Both the position numbers and the translations under genes were made by a program. 64,000 bases of DNA from Leucobacter chinensis. GTDB lineage: Bacteria > Actinomycetota > Actinomycetes > Actinomycetales > Microbacteriaceae. Below, piece by piece: positions 17,297 to 25,038 of this stretch; within the stretch, counting starts at the first letter, position 1; every line of letters begins with the position of its first letter. Location: positions 248,001-312,000 of the forward strand of contig NZ_JAHQZR010000006.1 in assembly GCF_019049105.1 (NCBI RefSeq), written 5' to 3'. A model generated the notes under the pieces. The model saw only the letters and a program-made list of their open reading frames with translations. It made no database searches and was not told where the DNA came from.

Positions 17297-18010
17297 ATGA
17301 CGAACGCCGAAGCTACCCCCAAGCAACCGCTCGACGCCGAACGCTTTGCTGAGATTGCCGACCATACGCTGCTCGCAGGCGGGACCACGATGCCCGAGCT
17401 CGACCGTTTCCTGGCCGAGGCGAGGGAACTCGGCGTGAAGCGCGTTTGCGTGAGCCCCTCGCTCTTGCCAGTCGACAAGCATGGCCTTGAGATCGTGACG
17501 GTGATCGGCTTTCCTTCGGGAGCTCACCACGCCGAGATCAAGGCTGCCGAGACGACGCGTGCCGTGCGTGACGGCGCCGACGAGATTGACATGGTCGTGA
17601 ACCTGGGCCTCGTGCACGTGCGCGACTACGCCGCCGTCGAGGCCGAGGTGCGCATGGTTCGTGAGGCCTGCGGCGGCAAGGTGCTCAAGGTGATTCTCGA
17701 GACGGCAGAACTTGCCGACGACGAGATCGTTGGCGCATCGCTCGCGGCAGCGCGCGGTGGGGCAGACTTCGTGAAAACCTCAACCGGCTTCAGCAAGGCT
17801 GGCGGCGCGAGCGTGCACGCCGTTTCCCTCATGAGCGGCGCCGTCGGCGACACGGTCGGGGTGAAGGCCTCGGGCGGGGTGCGCACGGCGAGCGAGGTCG
17901 AGGCGCTGTGGCAGGCGGGAGCGACCCGCTTTGGCGTTTCGGGAACCGCGTCGATCATCGCCGAGCTGCGAGGCGAAAGCCCCGCCGAATCGAGTGGCGG
18001 GAGCTACTGA
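17297..18010 (+). CDS. deoC: Deoxyribose-phosphate aldolase
   Basis: This 237-residue class I aldolase splits 2-deoxyribose-5-phosphate into glyceraldehyde-3-phosphate and acetaldehyde in deoxynucleoside catabolism. The Schiff-base lysine is K160 in DFVKTSTGF. The proton-relay residues are D98 in ADEIDMVVN and K190 in VGVKASGGVR. The phosphate-binding segment FGVSGTASII is near the C-terminus. The length fits the family. The start is ATG 17297 because residues from MTNAEATP align in position with family members and a -10 hexamer sits seven bases upstream. The stop codon overlaps the ATG of the Ppx/GppA gene (TGATG), so the two are translationally coupled. No other deo genes are nearby. Confidence 0.96.
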   Translation: MTNAEATPKQPLDAERFAEIADHTLLAGGTTMPELDRFLAEARELGVKRVCVSPSLLPVDKHGLEIVTVIGFPSGAHHAEIKAAETTRAVRDGADEIDMVVNLGLVHVRDYAAVEAEVRMVREACGGKVLKVILETAELADDEIVGASLAAARGGADFVKTSTGFSKAGGASVHAVSLMSGAVGDTVGVKASGGVRTASEVEALWQAGATRFGVSGTASIIAELRGESPAESSGGSY

Positions 18011-18978
18011 TGCGCCTCGGCATCATTGACGTCGGATCAAACACCGTACACCTGCTCGTCGTCGACGCGAGACCAGGCTCGAGCCCGGTTCCGTATCACT
18101 CGCAGCGCTCGGTGTTGCGGCTCATGCGCTACCTCGCGCCCGACGAGTCGATCACCGAAGAGGGCGTCGCGCTCATTCTCACGTCACTGCGTGAGGCGGT
18201 CGCACAGGTCGAAGAGATTCAGGTCGACGATCTCATCGTGACCGTTACGAGCGCCATTCGCGAGGCCGCGAACGGCGAAGAGGTGCTCGCCCGCGTCGAA
18301 CGCGAGACGGGACTTCGGCCCCAGGTACTCTCGGGCGAAGACGAGGCTCGCATCACGATGCTCGCGGTGCGCCGCTGGCTCGGCTGGTCTGCAGGCGAGA
18401 TTCTGCTCTTTGACATTGGCGGCGGATCGTTCGAAATCGCCCAGGGAGCCGACGAATACCCCGACGTGCAGGTCTCACTACCGCTCGGCGCAGGGCGCAG
18501 CACCATTAATTACCTCATCGAAGACCCGCCGCCGCAGGAAGCGATTCTCGACCTTCGGGAGCACGCGACCCAGGTGTTCACCGAAGTGCGCGACACCACC
18601 TTTGCCGAGCGGCCGAAGCCAAAGCGGGTTGTCGGTACCTCGAAGACGATCCGCTCGCTTGCCCGGCTCATTGGCGGGCCGCCAGACCCAGACACGGGCG
18701 ATCTCGCGCCGCTGCACTACGCGGGTCTCAGGGAGTGGGAGCCGGTCATGGCTCGCATGCCCTCTGACGTGCGCAAGTTTTTGCCCGGCATCACGCCGGA
18801 GCGTGCCTACCAGATCATGGCTGGCGCGGTCGTGCTGCGCTCGGCCATGAAGGTGTTCAAGGTGCCCACGCTCACGATTTCGCCCTGGGCGCTGCGCGAG
18901 GGCATCGTGCTGCGATACATCGACTCGCTCGATTCGACCGGGGCAGAGCCGCCGCTGCAAAGCTCGATGCAGCCCTGA
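18010..18978 (+). CDS. ppx: Ppx/GppA phosphatase (exopolyphosphatase-like)
   Basis: This 322-residue protein has the ASKHA (actin/Hsp70-like) fold of the Ppx/GppA family, which removes terminal phosphate from polyphosphate or from pppGpp. The N-terminal GIIDVGSNTVHLLV and the central LLFDIGGGSFEIA are the two phosphate-binding loops. SAIREAANGEE carries the likely catalytic glutamate. It is the short actinobacterial form (as in Mycobacterium Ppx1/Ppx2) without the C-terminal HD-like domain of E. coli GppA. The ATG overlaps the deoC stop. Whether it acts on polyphosphate or on guanosine nucleotides cannot be decided from sequence. A small hairpin follows the stop codon, before tRNA-Gln. Confidence 0.92.
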   Translation: MRLGIIDVGSNTVHLLVVDARPGSSPVPYHSQRSVLRLMRYLAPDESITEEGVALILTSLREAVAQVEEIQVDDLIVTVTSAIREAANGEEVLARVERETGLRPQVLSGEDEARITMLAVRRWLGWSAGEILLFDIGGGSFEIAQGADEYPDVQVSLPLGAGRSTINYLIEDPPPQEAILDLREHATQVFTEVRDTTFAERPKPKRVVGTSKTIRSLARLIGGPPDPDTGDLAPLHYAGLREWEPVMARMPSDVRKFLPGITPERAYQIMAGAVVLRSAMKVFKVPTLTISPWALREGIVLRYIDSLDSTGAEPPLQSSMQP

Positions 18979-19001
18979 TCAAGCCGCGAATCGCCGATGG
19001 C

Positions 19002-19020
19002 CGAACGCGTTTTGCGTTCG
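19002..19020 (+). terminator. Weak hairpin after ppx
   Basis: CGAACGC (19002-19008) and GCGTTCG (19014-19020) form a 7-bp hairpin with a five-base loop (GTTTT), without a T tract. It may end the deoC-ppx transcript before the tRNA promoter region, where the A/T-rich TAATATTATTT at about 19036-19046 could supply a -10 box. Confidence 0.4.
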
Positions 19021-19093
19021 CTGGGGCGTTGCGCTAATATTATTTCTTGGTGCTCCTCGGAGCAGTAAAGATTTCGCCTCGCGAGATCGCCAT

Positions 19094-19165
19094 TGGGATA
19101 TGGTGTAATTGGCAACACAACGGTTTCTGGTACCGTCATTCTAGGTTCGAGTCCTGGTATCCCAG
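19094..19165 (+). tRNA. tRNA-Gln (CUG anticodon)
   Basis: A complete cloverleaf is visible. The acceptor stem pairs TGGGATA (19094-19100) with TATCCCA (19158-19164), followed by discriminator G. The D arm contains GGTGTAATTGGCAACAC. The anticodon stem ACGGT/ACCGT encloses the seven-base loop TTCTGGT with anticodon CTG, specifying glutamine. The T arm has GGTTCGAGTCC. CCA is not encoded. The T-U/G start and loop are normal for tRNA-Gln. A strong terminator follows directly. Confidence 0.96.
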
Positions 19166-19171
19166 CGATTG

Positions 19172-19209
19172 ATGCCCTTGATTTTCTGAGAAAATCAAGG
19201 GCATTTTTG
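19172..19209 (+). terminator. Terminator of tRNA-Gln
   Basis: A 15-bp perfect inverted repeat (19172-19186 with 19190-19204) with a three-base loop is followed by TTTTT. This is a textbook intrinsic terminator, six bases after the tRNA. Confidence 0.9.
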
Positions 19210-19487
19210 CTTGTAGTGGGCAGCTCAAGCGCCGCGATCGGGGCTCAGGGGTGGCAGCCAGCTGCGATCCGCCGGATCACAACGCGACGATCGTTACTCG
19301 TTAGCTGCCGAGCCCGCTGGACCACGTTCGGTGAGCTCTTGCTTTGCCTGGCTTGAGACGGACGATGCGCTACTTAAGCCGCCGATACCGAGAACTCAGA
19401 GCAACCGGGGCAAAACCCCGATGGGTATTGAGAGACTTGCTTCCACCGTAGTTTGGGTTGCTCAGAGTGCTTCATGATGCAACCTCG
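19210..19487. other. Non-coding gap with an imperfect stem-hairpin
   Basis: No gene is supported here. The only structure is at 19394-19468. An outer 13-bp pair (ACTCAGAGCAACC at 19394-19406 and GGTTGCTCAGAGT at 19456-19468, one mismatch) encloses a short hairpin CGGGG-caaaa-CCCCG (19406-19420). It lies twenty bases beyond the 3' end of the minus-strand methyltransferase gene, so it could be a terminator, a small structured RNA or a recombination relic. Confidence 0.4.
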
Positions 19488-20231
19488 TTAGATTTTGGTT
19501 CCGTAAATCCTAAAACGGCGCTGGGTAACTTGGATTGGGCGGTTAGCGTCAAGTACAGCGAGCTTTTCTTTCTGCTCGTCAACAGAAAAACCCGGCGCAT
19601 CCCAGGGAACGAGCGCAAGGTAGGTGACTAACGCGGTGACATCTTTGAACTCCATTGTCCCGCGCCAGTCGTCTACGACGTCGACTCGGAGTCCGGCTGC
19701 TTCGAAAGCCTCAACGTACTGTTGTGAGCTTACGTGCGGATACTCATACGGTTCGCCAAACCACTCATGAATTTCTTCAGCGTCATGCCCATCGACCTGC
19801 TGCGTGAGGAGTCGTCCTCCTGGAGAGAGTGTGCGTGAGGCCTCCGCCACATCGATCGATTCGTGGCGGGACATGATGAGATCGAGGCTGTTGTCAGCGA
19901 AGGGCATTCGCTGGTCACGCTCTGATTCGTACCTGTGCACCTCAACGTCCCAGGCGGCGAGTGCCTCTCTCGCAACGGGGATATTCGGGTCCCATCCCTC
20001 GGTGGCGGTGACCTGCTTGCCTGACCAGTCAACTTCTTTGAGGAGAGCGCGTAAGCGCTCTCCTCCGCCCGTGCCTAGATCTGCGACCACATGGGCACTC
20101 GATAAGGCCGATCGGCAGTCTTCTTCGAAGTTCCACCAGGGCTCGTCGGCATGCAAGCGCCCTTCGAGTGCCGAGAAATCCCAGCCGATCATCTTCGACT
20201 GCTCATGCGCCAGTTTCCATGCGTTAAACAC
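19488..20231 (-). CDS. Class I SAM-dependent methyltransferase
   Basis: This 247-residue cytoplasmic protein has the Rossmann-fold methyltransferase core. Motif I VVADLGTGGGERLRALL (around residue 48) binds S-adenosylmethionine, an acidic residue at the end of beta-2 follows in VTATEGWDPN, MPFADNSLDLIMSRHE is the motif II/post-I region, and LSPGGRLLTQQV is the motif III-like strand. The C-terminal half holds a substrate lid. Similar proteins are annotated only as methyltransferase domain (Methyltransf_11-like), so the substrate is unknown. The start is GTG at 20231, with TAGGCT six bases upstream and no ribosome site. Its A/T content is higher than that of housekeeping genes upstream, and it opens the atypical 19-24 kb stretch. 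Confidence 0.88.
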   Translation of the reverse strand: MFNAWKLAHEQSKMIGWDFSALEGRLHADEPWWNFEEDCRSALSSAHVVADLGTGGGERLRALLKEVDWSGKQVTATEGWDPNIPVAREALAAWDVEVHRYESERDQRMPFADNSLDLIMSRHESIDVAEASRTLSPGGRLLTQQVDGHDAEEIHEWFGEPYEYPHVSSQQYVEAFEAAGLRVDVVDDWRGTMEFKDVTALVTYLALVPWDAPGFSVDEQKEKLAVLDANRPIQVTQRRFRIYGTKI

Positions 20232-20237
20232 TCGTCT

Positions 20238-20243
20238 AGCCTA
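20238..20243 (-). promoter_or_regulatory. -10 box TAGGCT of the methyltransferase
   Basis: On the minus strand TAGGCT is followed by AGACGA and then the GTG start codon. It is the same hexamer and the same six-base spacing as before the genes starting at 37133, 57960 and 62581. Confidence 0.55.
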
Positions 20244-20357
20244 TGTGTTTCTGTTGCGCTGCTGCAAGCCCTCTGTCAGAAGGCGCAGAGGTGGTGGAAT
20301 TCGTGAAAAGTGTGGCAGCCGTTTGTTGGTCGCACCTTGTTTACCGGTGCTCTAGAG

Positions 20358-21200
20358 CTATTCAGATGTGTCTGGGAAAGTATGGGCAGCCGGGCTCCCG
20401 TGCGCAGTGAGGGGAGCCCAATCTCGATATAAGGGGTTCTCAACTTGGGCTGATAAGGAACGCCACTGTTTAGCCCACATTGAGCGCGTTTGGCTTGGTG
20501 GCCACGGTGATGTGCGTAGCTCGAGCGGGAGAAGGGGATCCGCTCTGATGGCCTCTTCAAGAGCGTCTGCAAGTAGAAGTAGGCGAACAATGGGCGGTGT
20601 GTGCGCCTCCAAGCCGGCGTGCCGAGTGGTGGTATCGAGTGTGGAGTAGGCTGCGAGAACCGGCTGGCTTGGCCATAGTGTTTCGGCAATTTCGAGGGGT
20701 GCACTGATTCCTCTGAAGTTGAGGTCCTGAGTTGTCGCAGTCGAAAGGTAAGGTCTCATGTCCTTAGGTAGCTCATTCTCAAGGTCGTGAGGGCTTATGT
20801 AGAGGCCCGCTGAAATGGCGACAGCCCCGAGGCCATGGAGTTCGCGTCTTAGCATGTCGCGGTTTGTTCGTTCCTGTTCTGGAACGCTCACGGCGATGAG
20901 TCGCCATTGTTTGTCCCATGGCGCATCGCCCCTATCTTGGGCGGAGGCTAGAGCGAGGCTCATGCGATCTTGCTCTAGCCTGATCCTGCCGACGTCGGTA
21001 AGGGTGAGGGTTCCTGCTCGTCCTCGGCCAGCCTGCTCAATATCGCCGTTAGCGATTAAGCGTCGGATCGCTAACCGTACCGGCTGATCGCTCAGGCCGA
21101 CAAGGTTCGCCGCCTCATAGATATCAGCTAATGAGGCTGAGCCTGTAAAAGGTAGAAATGCCTCAATGATGGTGCGTGGTGTGATCTGTTGTTTCATCAT
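20358..21200 (-). CDS. PaaX-family transcriptional regulator
   Basis: This 280-residue protein matches the PaaX family of repressors (known for phenylacetyl-CoA response). It has an N-terminal winged helix (residues about 10-75, ending in the wing-like GRGRAGTLTLTDVGR), then the diagnostic WDKQWRLIAVSVPEQERTNR segment, LRRELHGLGAVAISAGLYISPHDLE, and a C-terminal helical ligand/dimer domain with HAGLEAHTPPIVR. No paa genes are in the window, so the ligand is unknown. Its ATG overlaps the stop of the upstream acetyltransferase gene by four bases, so the two are one operon. It may regulate that operon or the divergent hydrolase gene. Confidence 0.8.
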   Translation of the reverse strand: MMKQQITPRTIIEAFLPFTGSASLADIYEAANLVGLSDQPVRLAIRRLIANGDIEQAGRGRAGTLTLTDVGRIRLEQDRMSLALASAQDRGDAPWDKQWRLIAVSVPEQERTNRDMLRRELHGLGAVAISAGLYISPHDLENELPKDMRPYLSTATTQDLNFRGISAPLEIAETLWPSQPVLAAYSTLDTTTRHAGLEAHTPPIVRLLLLADALEEAIRADPLLPLELRTSPWPPSQTRSMWAKQWRSLSAQVENPLYRDWAPLTAHGSPAAHTFPDTSE

Positions 21201-21784
21201 CTAACGTTGAGTTCCATTCTGGTGTAGCCGTTGAATCCGTATAGGGCTGCGAGTGGCCCTAAACGTTCGTGGCCTGTGGCTCTGAACCCATGGCGCTCAT
21301 ACAGGGCGCGAGCTCGAGGGTTTTCATCGATGACGGAAAGTTTGACAGTTTTCGCCCCTGCTTGTCGAGCCTTGTTCGCAGCCGCCTCGAGGAGGGACGA
21401 ACCGATCCCTCGTCCGCGAGCCGTTTGGCCAACACAGATGCCGTCGAGCACGAGTGCGTCAGGATCCCCTCTGCGTTCGAGAAGTGACAGTACGAAGCTT
21501 GCACGAAGTGCAGCAGGGATTGAGAGCGACTGTCTGAGGTTGGCCCAGCTGAGATTAGCGGCACCGGTTTCGCCTTGATGAAAGCCGCAGATACCCAAGA
21601 TGTGACCTTCTTCACGAGCGACGAGCATGTGAGTTTTGCGGAGTGCGTTTTGTAACGTTGCAAGCCCAGTTGCTTCGTTAATGAACCCATGTTGAAGCTT
21701 GCGCCCAAAAGCCTCCCAGTACAGTGCACTGACGCTGCCTCGCTCTGGCTCAGTGAAGCCCTCATTAATGCGTACATTTCCCAT
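21197..21784 (-). CDS. GNAT family N-acetyltransferase
   Basis: This 195-residue protein is a GNAT acetyltransferase. The core motif A is at LVLDGICVGQTARGRGIGSSLLEAA, where the GRGIGS part is the acetyl-CoA pyrophosphate loop. VIDENPRARALYERHGFRATG is the motif B region with the usual Asn and Tyr. The first half (residues about 10-60) has an extra helical segment. The ATG at 21784 lacks a Shine-Dalgarno site, and TATATT is seven bases upstream on the same strand. It overlaps the PaaX-type regulator by four bases and is divergent from the alpha/beta hydrolase. The acceptor substrate is unknown. Confidence 0.9.
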   Translation of the reverse strand: MGNVRINEGFTEPERGSVSALYWEAFGRKLQHGFINEATGLATLQNALRKTHMLVAREEGHILGICGFHQGETGAANLSWANLRQSLSIPAALRASFVLSLLERRGDPDALVLDGICVGQTARGRGIGSSLLEAAANKARQAGAKTVKLSVIDENPRARALYERHGFRATGHERLGPLAALYGFNGYTRMELNVR

Positions 21785-21791
21785 AAAAGTA

Positions 21792-21808
21792 AATATATCG
21801 AATATAAT
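21792..21808. promoter_or_regulatory. Divergent -10 boxes for acetyltransferase and hydrolase
   Basis: Minus strand: TATATT (21797-21792) lies seven bases before the acetyltransferase ATG. Plus strand: the consensus TATAAT (21803-21808) lies six bases before the hydrolase GTG at 21815. The two start codons are only 30 bases apart, so the two promoters overlap almost completely. Confidence 0.65.
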
Positions 21809-21814
21809 ACGACC

Positions 21815-22840
21815 GTGAAGAAAAAGATACTTAGTTGTGTTGTGATTCCTCTGTTGAGCTTTGCCGTGGTTGCGGCGATCCTCATATCTGTTGCGTTAAT
21901 TGGCAATAGTTTCCGCTTCACGCAAAGAGCTGTGACGATCCCCGGGCCCGATGGATTGCTCAACGGGGTGCTGACATTGCCGCGTGACGAGGCAGCCCAG
22001 GGATTAGTCGTTATGGTCCATGGCGACGGGCCAGTAGACGCGACCCAAGGCGGCCTCTACTCGCCATGGTTTGAGGGGGCATCGGATGCAGGCTTCGCTA
22101 CACTTTCTTGGAGCAAACCCGGCGTCGACGGTTCATCGGGTGACTGGCTTTCTCAATCGATGAGCGATCGAGCGGAGGAAGTTTCAGCGGTGATCGACTG
22201 GGCCAAGGCGCACAATGATGTGCCGTCAGAAATGATTGTGCTTTGGGGAGCGAGCCAGGCAGGGTGGGTGCTGCCCAAAGTGGTCTCAGGACGACACGAT
22301 ATTGACGGTGTGGTCGCTGTCGGCACCGCAATTAACTGGCTTCGTCAAGGGCGGTTTAACCTCTTAGCTGAGTTGGATCACGAGGGCGCGACCGCCGAAG
22401 AGCGAGAATGGGCCATCGTTGAGAGTGACCAAACTCTCGATCTCCTTGAGAAACAAGCTACATATGAGGAGTACCTCATTGCCGCCGACAGTGCCGAGCT
22501 CATGGAAGAAGCCCGTTGGGGGTTCGTGCTTCAAAACTTCGAATCTGATGCAACTGGCGACCTCGTTGACGCTGCTGGTTGTTCGATACCGTGGCACCTC
22601 ATGGTCGGCACGCAAGATCGCAACGTGGACGTCTTAGAAACAGAACAGGTCTACCGATCGATATTCGGTTCTGAGCTCACTGTGAGCCACGCAAATGGTG
22701 CCCATTCCTTGGCCCGAACCGTGGTTGAAGACAACGGTTTTGTTGGCCTCGTCACAGGTATTTTCTGGCCACGGGCACTGCTGGCGCCTGAAGTTATTGA
22801 CGATTACGGTTCGTTCTTATCCCGTCTTGCACAAGACTGA
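21815..22840 (+). CDS. Membrane-anchored or exported alpha/beta hydrolase
   Basis: This 341-residue protein begins with a basic N-terminus (MKKKILS) and a hydrophobic segment of about 25 residues, so it is anchored to or secreted across the membrane. The alpha/beta hydrolase core shows VVMVHGDGPVDATQGG as the oxyanion-hole strand, WGASQAGWVLPKV with the nucleophile serine in GxSxG-like GASQAG, and SHANGAHSLART with the likely catalytic histidine. The acid residue is probably in MVGTQDRNVDV. The class resembles dienelactone-hydrolase/peptidase-like members, and the substrate is unknown. The GTG at 21815 is chosen because a consensus -10 TATAAT lies six bases upstream, and an earlier in-frame ATG would sit inside the divergent gene. 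Codon use is more A/T-rich than in flanking core genes. Confidence 0.85.
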   Translation: MKKKILSCVVIPLLSFAVVAAILISVALIGNSFRFTQRAVTIPGPDGLLNGVLTLPRDEAAQGLVVMVHGDGPVDATQGGLYSPWFEGASDAGFATLSWSKPGVDGSSGDWLSQSMSDRAEEVSAVIDWAKAHNDVPSEMIVLWGASQAGWVLPKVVSGRHDIDGVVAVGTAINWLRQGRFNLLAELDHEGATAEEREWAIVESDQTLDLLEKQATYEEYLIAADSAELMEEARWGFVLQNFESDATGDLVDAAGCSIPWHLMVGTQDRNVDVLETEQVYRSIFGSELTVSHANGAHSLARTVVEDNGFVGLVTGIFWPRALLAPEVIDDYGSFLSRLAQD

Positions 22841-23265
22841 CGTTGTCTATGGGATAACTGCGCATTCACAACAGCAAGTATTGCTGGTTTCAGGGTGTAA
22901 GTAAGGGCCTCCAAAGCAGGGATAGTGTCTGAGGTAAGTGGAGTTTATAGCTTCTTCTCATGAGGTTGGGGTGCGGTGCATAATGTTTTGCGCTTTCTCC
23001 CAGCGCAAGGGGAATTCTTGCGCCTCGGAAGTGGCGCGGTGGTGGTGGATAGCTTTTGAAATGCGGCGCTTCGCGCCTTATCCCGGCGGGGCATTTTCGA
23101 CCGCTTGGAATTTGCGGCGTCCAGCAAGCACGAAAACTATCTGAGAAATGCTGTCACGGGTAGTGGCACTTGAGACTTAAACCCAGCGTGAACGCAAATC
23201 TGTAGTCTAGTCATTGGGTTGGGAAACAATAACGAGTTTTTAGCTCGCCTATGAAAGGTCCCGAT
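22841..23265. other. A/T-richer intergenic stretch without a supported gene
   Basis: Short open frames occur on both strands, but none has a convincing ribosome site, codon bias or recognisable product. The stretch is part of the compositionally atypical 19-24 kb region and may be decayed sequence. A promoter for the following lipoprotein probably lies near its right end. Confidence 0.4.
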
Positions 23266-23730
23266 ATGAAGAAGTACTTTGTAAGTGTTGCAGCAGTTGT
23301 GTTATTGCTTTGCACGGCTTGCGGCAAATCGAATCTTCAAATGAACCCAGATTCAACCCAAGATCGTCCGGACACCATCGAACAGCAATCAGTTGAAGTA
23401 GGCTCTGAAAGCTGCAAGGCTTCAACGCTGGAATCGATCGATCTTCTCGACGCAGCCCTTGACCGTACGGATAGAGCTTCTTCTGAAGCGGAGATGCAAG
23501 AACTTGCAGAAGAGGTGGAAACTCTGTTTGGCGATGCTGGCGAATCTATGGGAGTGAATTGCAGCCAGGCAGAAGCAGGTGGAGCCGTATCGGAACTTAT
23601 TCTGTGGTCTTCTAAAGCTGCTAGTAGTCGCCCTCTGCAAAGTGCTGCTTTCGCTGAGGGCTTCTTGGCTGGAATATGCAATGTTGACGTGGAACTTACG
23701 CCCCCTGCTCAAATTGCATGCTCTCAATAG
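23266..23730 (+). CDS. Putative lipoprotein
   Basis: This predicted exported lipoprotein has 154 residues. MKKYFVSVAAVVLLL is followed by the lipobox CTAC, whose cysteine would be lipid-modified. A polar, Gln/Ser-rich linker precedes a helical domain with three further cysteines (SCKAST, VNCSQAE and GICNVDVE) and a C-terminal ACSQ, so disulfides are likely. No family is recognised. The start is ATG 23266 because AAAGG at 23253-23257 is eight bases upstream. An in-frame ATG at 23251 would include that site. The A/T-rich third positions set it apart from core genes nearby and fit an acquired region. Confidence 0.75.
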   Translation: MKKYFVSVAAVVLLLCTACGKSNLQMNPDSTQDRPDTIEQQSVEVGSESCKASTLESIDLLDAALDRTDRASSEAEMQELAEEVETLFGDAGESMGVNCSQAEAGGAVSELILWSSKAASSRPLQSAAFAEGFLAGICNVDVELTPPAQIACSQ

Positions 23731-24043
23731 CATTCTTGTTGGAAGTCGTTTTCACTAGTTTCCGCTATCGCTGTAATTCAGTTCCGGTGGATTAGAGATT
23801 GCAAGTCAACATCCGATGCGGGCGTGTGGCGCTCACTCCTAAAGCCTCGATCTCGGCAGCGGTAGCCACGTTCTCATCCATGCTGCTTTCTGTCCGCCAC
23901 AGTGAGACAGGAGTCGGAAGAAGCTCGATGCCTCGCAAATGACATAGTACCGTCCTTGTTGCCCTGGTCTTTTCGGGGCGTTTTCTCTGCTTTTAGCAGC
24001 ACTTGGGTCTTTACTCGATCGGTGACCGTCCGGGGTAGAGGCC
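23731..24043. other. Intergenic stretch, possible decayed coding sequence
   Basis: No intact gene is supported. On the minus strand two frames in succession look mildly protein-like, one containing RYYVICEASSFFRLL and the next, after a one-base shift, containing PTPVSLWRTESSMDENVATA, stopping near 23805. This could be a frameshifted remnant, but I do not recognise it and it may be chance. It forms the right edge of the atypical 19-24 kb stretch. Confidence 0.25.
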
Positions 24044-24529
24044 TCAGGCGGCCGCAAACGCGTACCACGAGACCACGCCAGCGATCGCGATCGCGGGAAG
24101 CCAGACCAAAACGAGCAGGGTCGCCACCTTCAGTCCACGGGCAGGTCGCGGTGAGCGGTAGATGGCAGCGGCGGGGTAGACGAGGGGCAGTAACAGCATC
24201 ATCCAGAGCTTCACCGTGCCCACAAGCGAGGTCGGGTTAAAGAAGCTGCCGAGCATCATCCAGATCCACGAGCCGAGAAAGAAGCAGGTGATGAGCCCCA
24301 ACACCGCGATGACGGTTATTGCGGTTCGCGACACGAGCCAGGCGCCGTTTGTGGTGCGCTTTGCGATGGCGACGTGGTTTAGCGCGGCGAAGACGAGCAT
24401 CGAGAGTGGCAACACGAGCTTTCGTATGACCGGTGCACCTTCGCTGCCGCCGCTTGACAGGAGAAAGATGCAACTGAAAACGAGCGCCGCATAGAGCAGA
24501 GCTGCGGCCACGGTCACGAAGCGTTGCAT
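24044..24529 (-). CDS. Hypothetical integral membrane protein
   Basis: This 161-residue protein has about five hydrophobic helices: residues near 5-27, 38-55, 68-90, 103-120 and 135-158. It is rich in Leu, Val and Ala with short basic loops (AIAKRTTNG, YRSPRPARGLK), suggesting cytoplasmic loops there. No signature is recognised. The ATG at 24529 is preferred to longer options because GAAAGG lies a few bases upstream and the longer version would add an arginine-rich non-membrane leader. It is divergent from the small cupin gene, with 167 bases between. Confidence 0.75.
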   Translation of the reverse strand: MQRFVTVAAALLYAALVFSCIFLLSSGGSEGAPVIRKLVLPLSMLVFAALNHVAIAKRTTNGAWLVSRTAITVIAVLGLITCFFLGSWIWMMLGSFFNPTSLVGTVKLWMMLLLPLVYPAAAIYRSPRPARGLKVATLLVLVWLPAIAIAGVVSWYAFAAA

Positions 24530-24696
24530 GGGAGCCTTTCTCTGGTGCTGTTTTGAGTGTAGCGGTGGGCCGCGATGATGACACGAACAAAAAACTCTCG
24601 CGTGATCGGGGCAACGGCGGCCGCTGCCCCTGCGGGTGACAATAAAGAGCTGGGCCCTGGCAGCCGCCATTGCCCGAAGAACTTCAGAAAGGCGCC

Positions 24697-25029
24697 ATGA
24701 CCGAGATTTCACTCACCACGCTCACCGACGAACTTCGAGCCGAGGCCGTTGCCGAGGGTGCTCTCCGAGCCTCTCGAGTACTCAAAGGAGACGGCCGTTT
24801 GCGGCAGGTCGCGATCGTGCTCTTGCCGGGTGGCGAGCTGCCCGAGCACGGCAACCCTGGCGAGGCTCGATTGATCGTCATGAGCGGATCGGTGCGCTTT
24901 ATCGAGGCCGCAACCGAGGTAACGCACGTGCTGACCGCCGGTGATTACTTTGTCGTGCCCGACGCGTTGCACAGCGTCGAGGCCGACGCCGAGAGTCTTT
25001 TGCTGCTGAGTTTCGCGCCAGTGCAGTAG
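24697..25029 (+). CDS. Small cupin-domain protein
   Basis: This 110-residue protein consists of one cupin beta-barrel. The first cupin motif is visible as LLPGGELPEHGNPGEARLIV, with one histidine and a glutamate, and the second as VPDALHSVEADAESLLL with histidine, so a metal site (H, E, H) is plausible. The usual G(X)5HXH form is degenerate here, with GGELPEHGN giving only one His. Such small cupins are often metal-dependent dioxygenase-like or sensory proteins. The function is unknown. AGAAAGG six bases before the ATG is the ribosome site. It is convergent with the Crp/Fnr-type regulator. Confidence 0.85.
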   Translation: MTEISLTTLTDELRAEAVAEGALRASRVLKGDGRLRQVAIVLLPGGELPEHGNPGEARLIVMSGSVRFIEAATEVTHVLTAGDYFVVPDALHSVEADAESLLLLSFAPVQ

Positions 25030-25038
25030 CCAGGTGGG

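Noticed and set aside
19093-19356. Open frame across tRNA-Gln and its terminator
   Set aside because: It runs through a complete tRNA cloverleaf and a perfect terminator stem, has no ribosome site, and its composition is not protein-like.
22938-23144. Short open frame in the 22.8-23.3 kb gap, rich in Trp and Arg
   Set aside because: No ribosome site, no recognisable domain and no third-position bias. I treat the gap as non-coding.
23839-24057. Minus-strand open frame containing RYYVICEASSFFRLL, and a second frame following it
   Set aside because: The idea of a frameshifted old gene is possible but rests on appearance only. No family match can be named, so it is mentioned only as a weak possibility.
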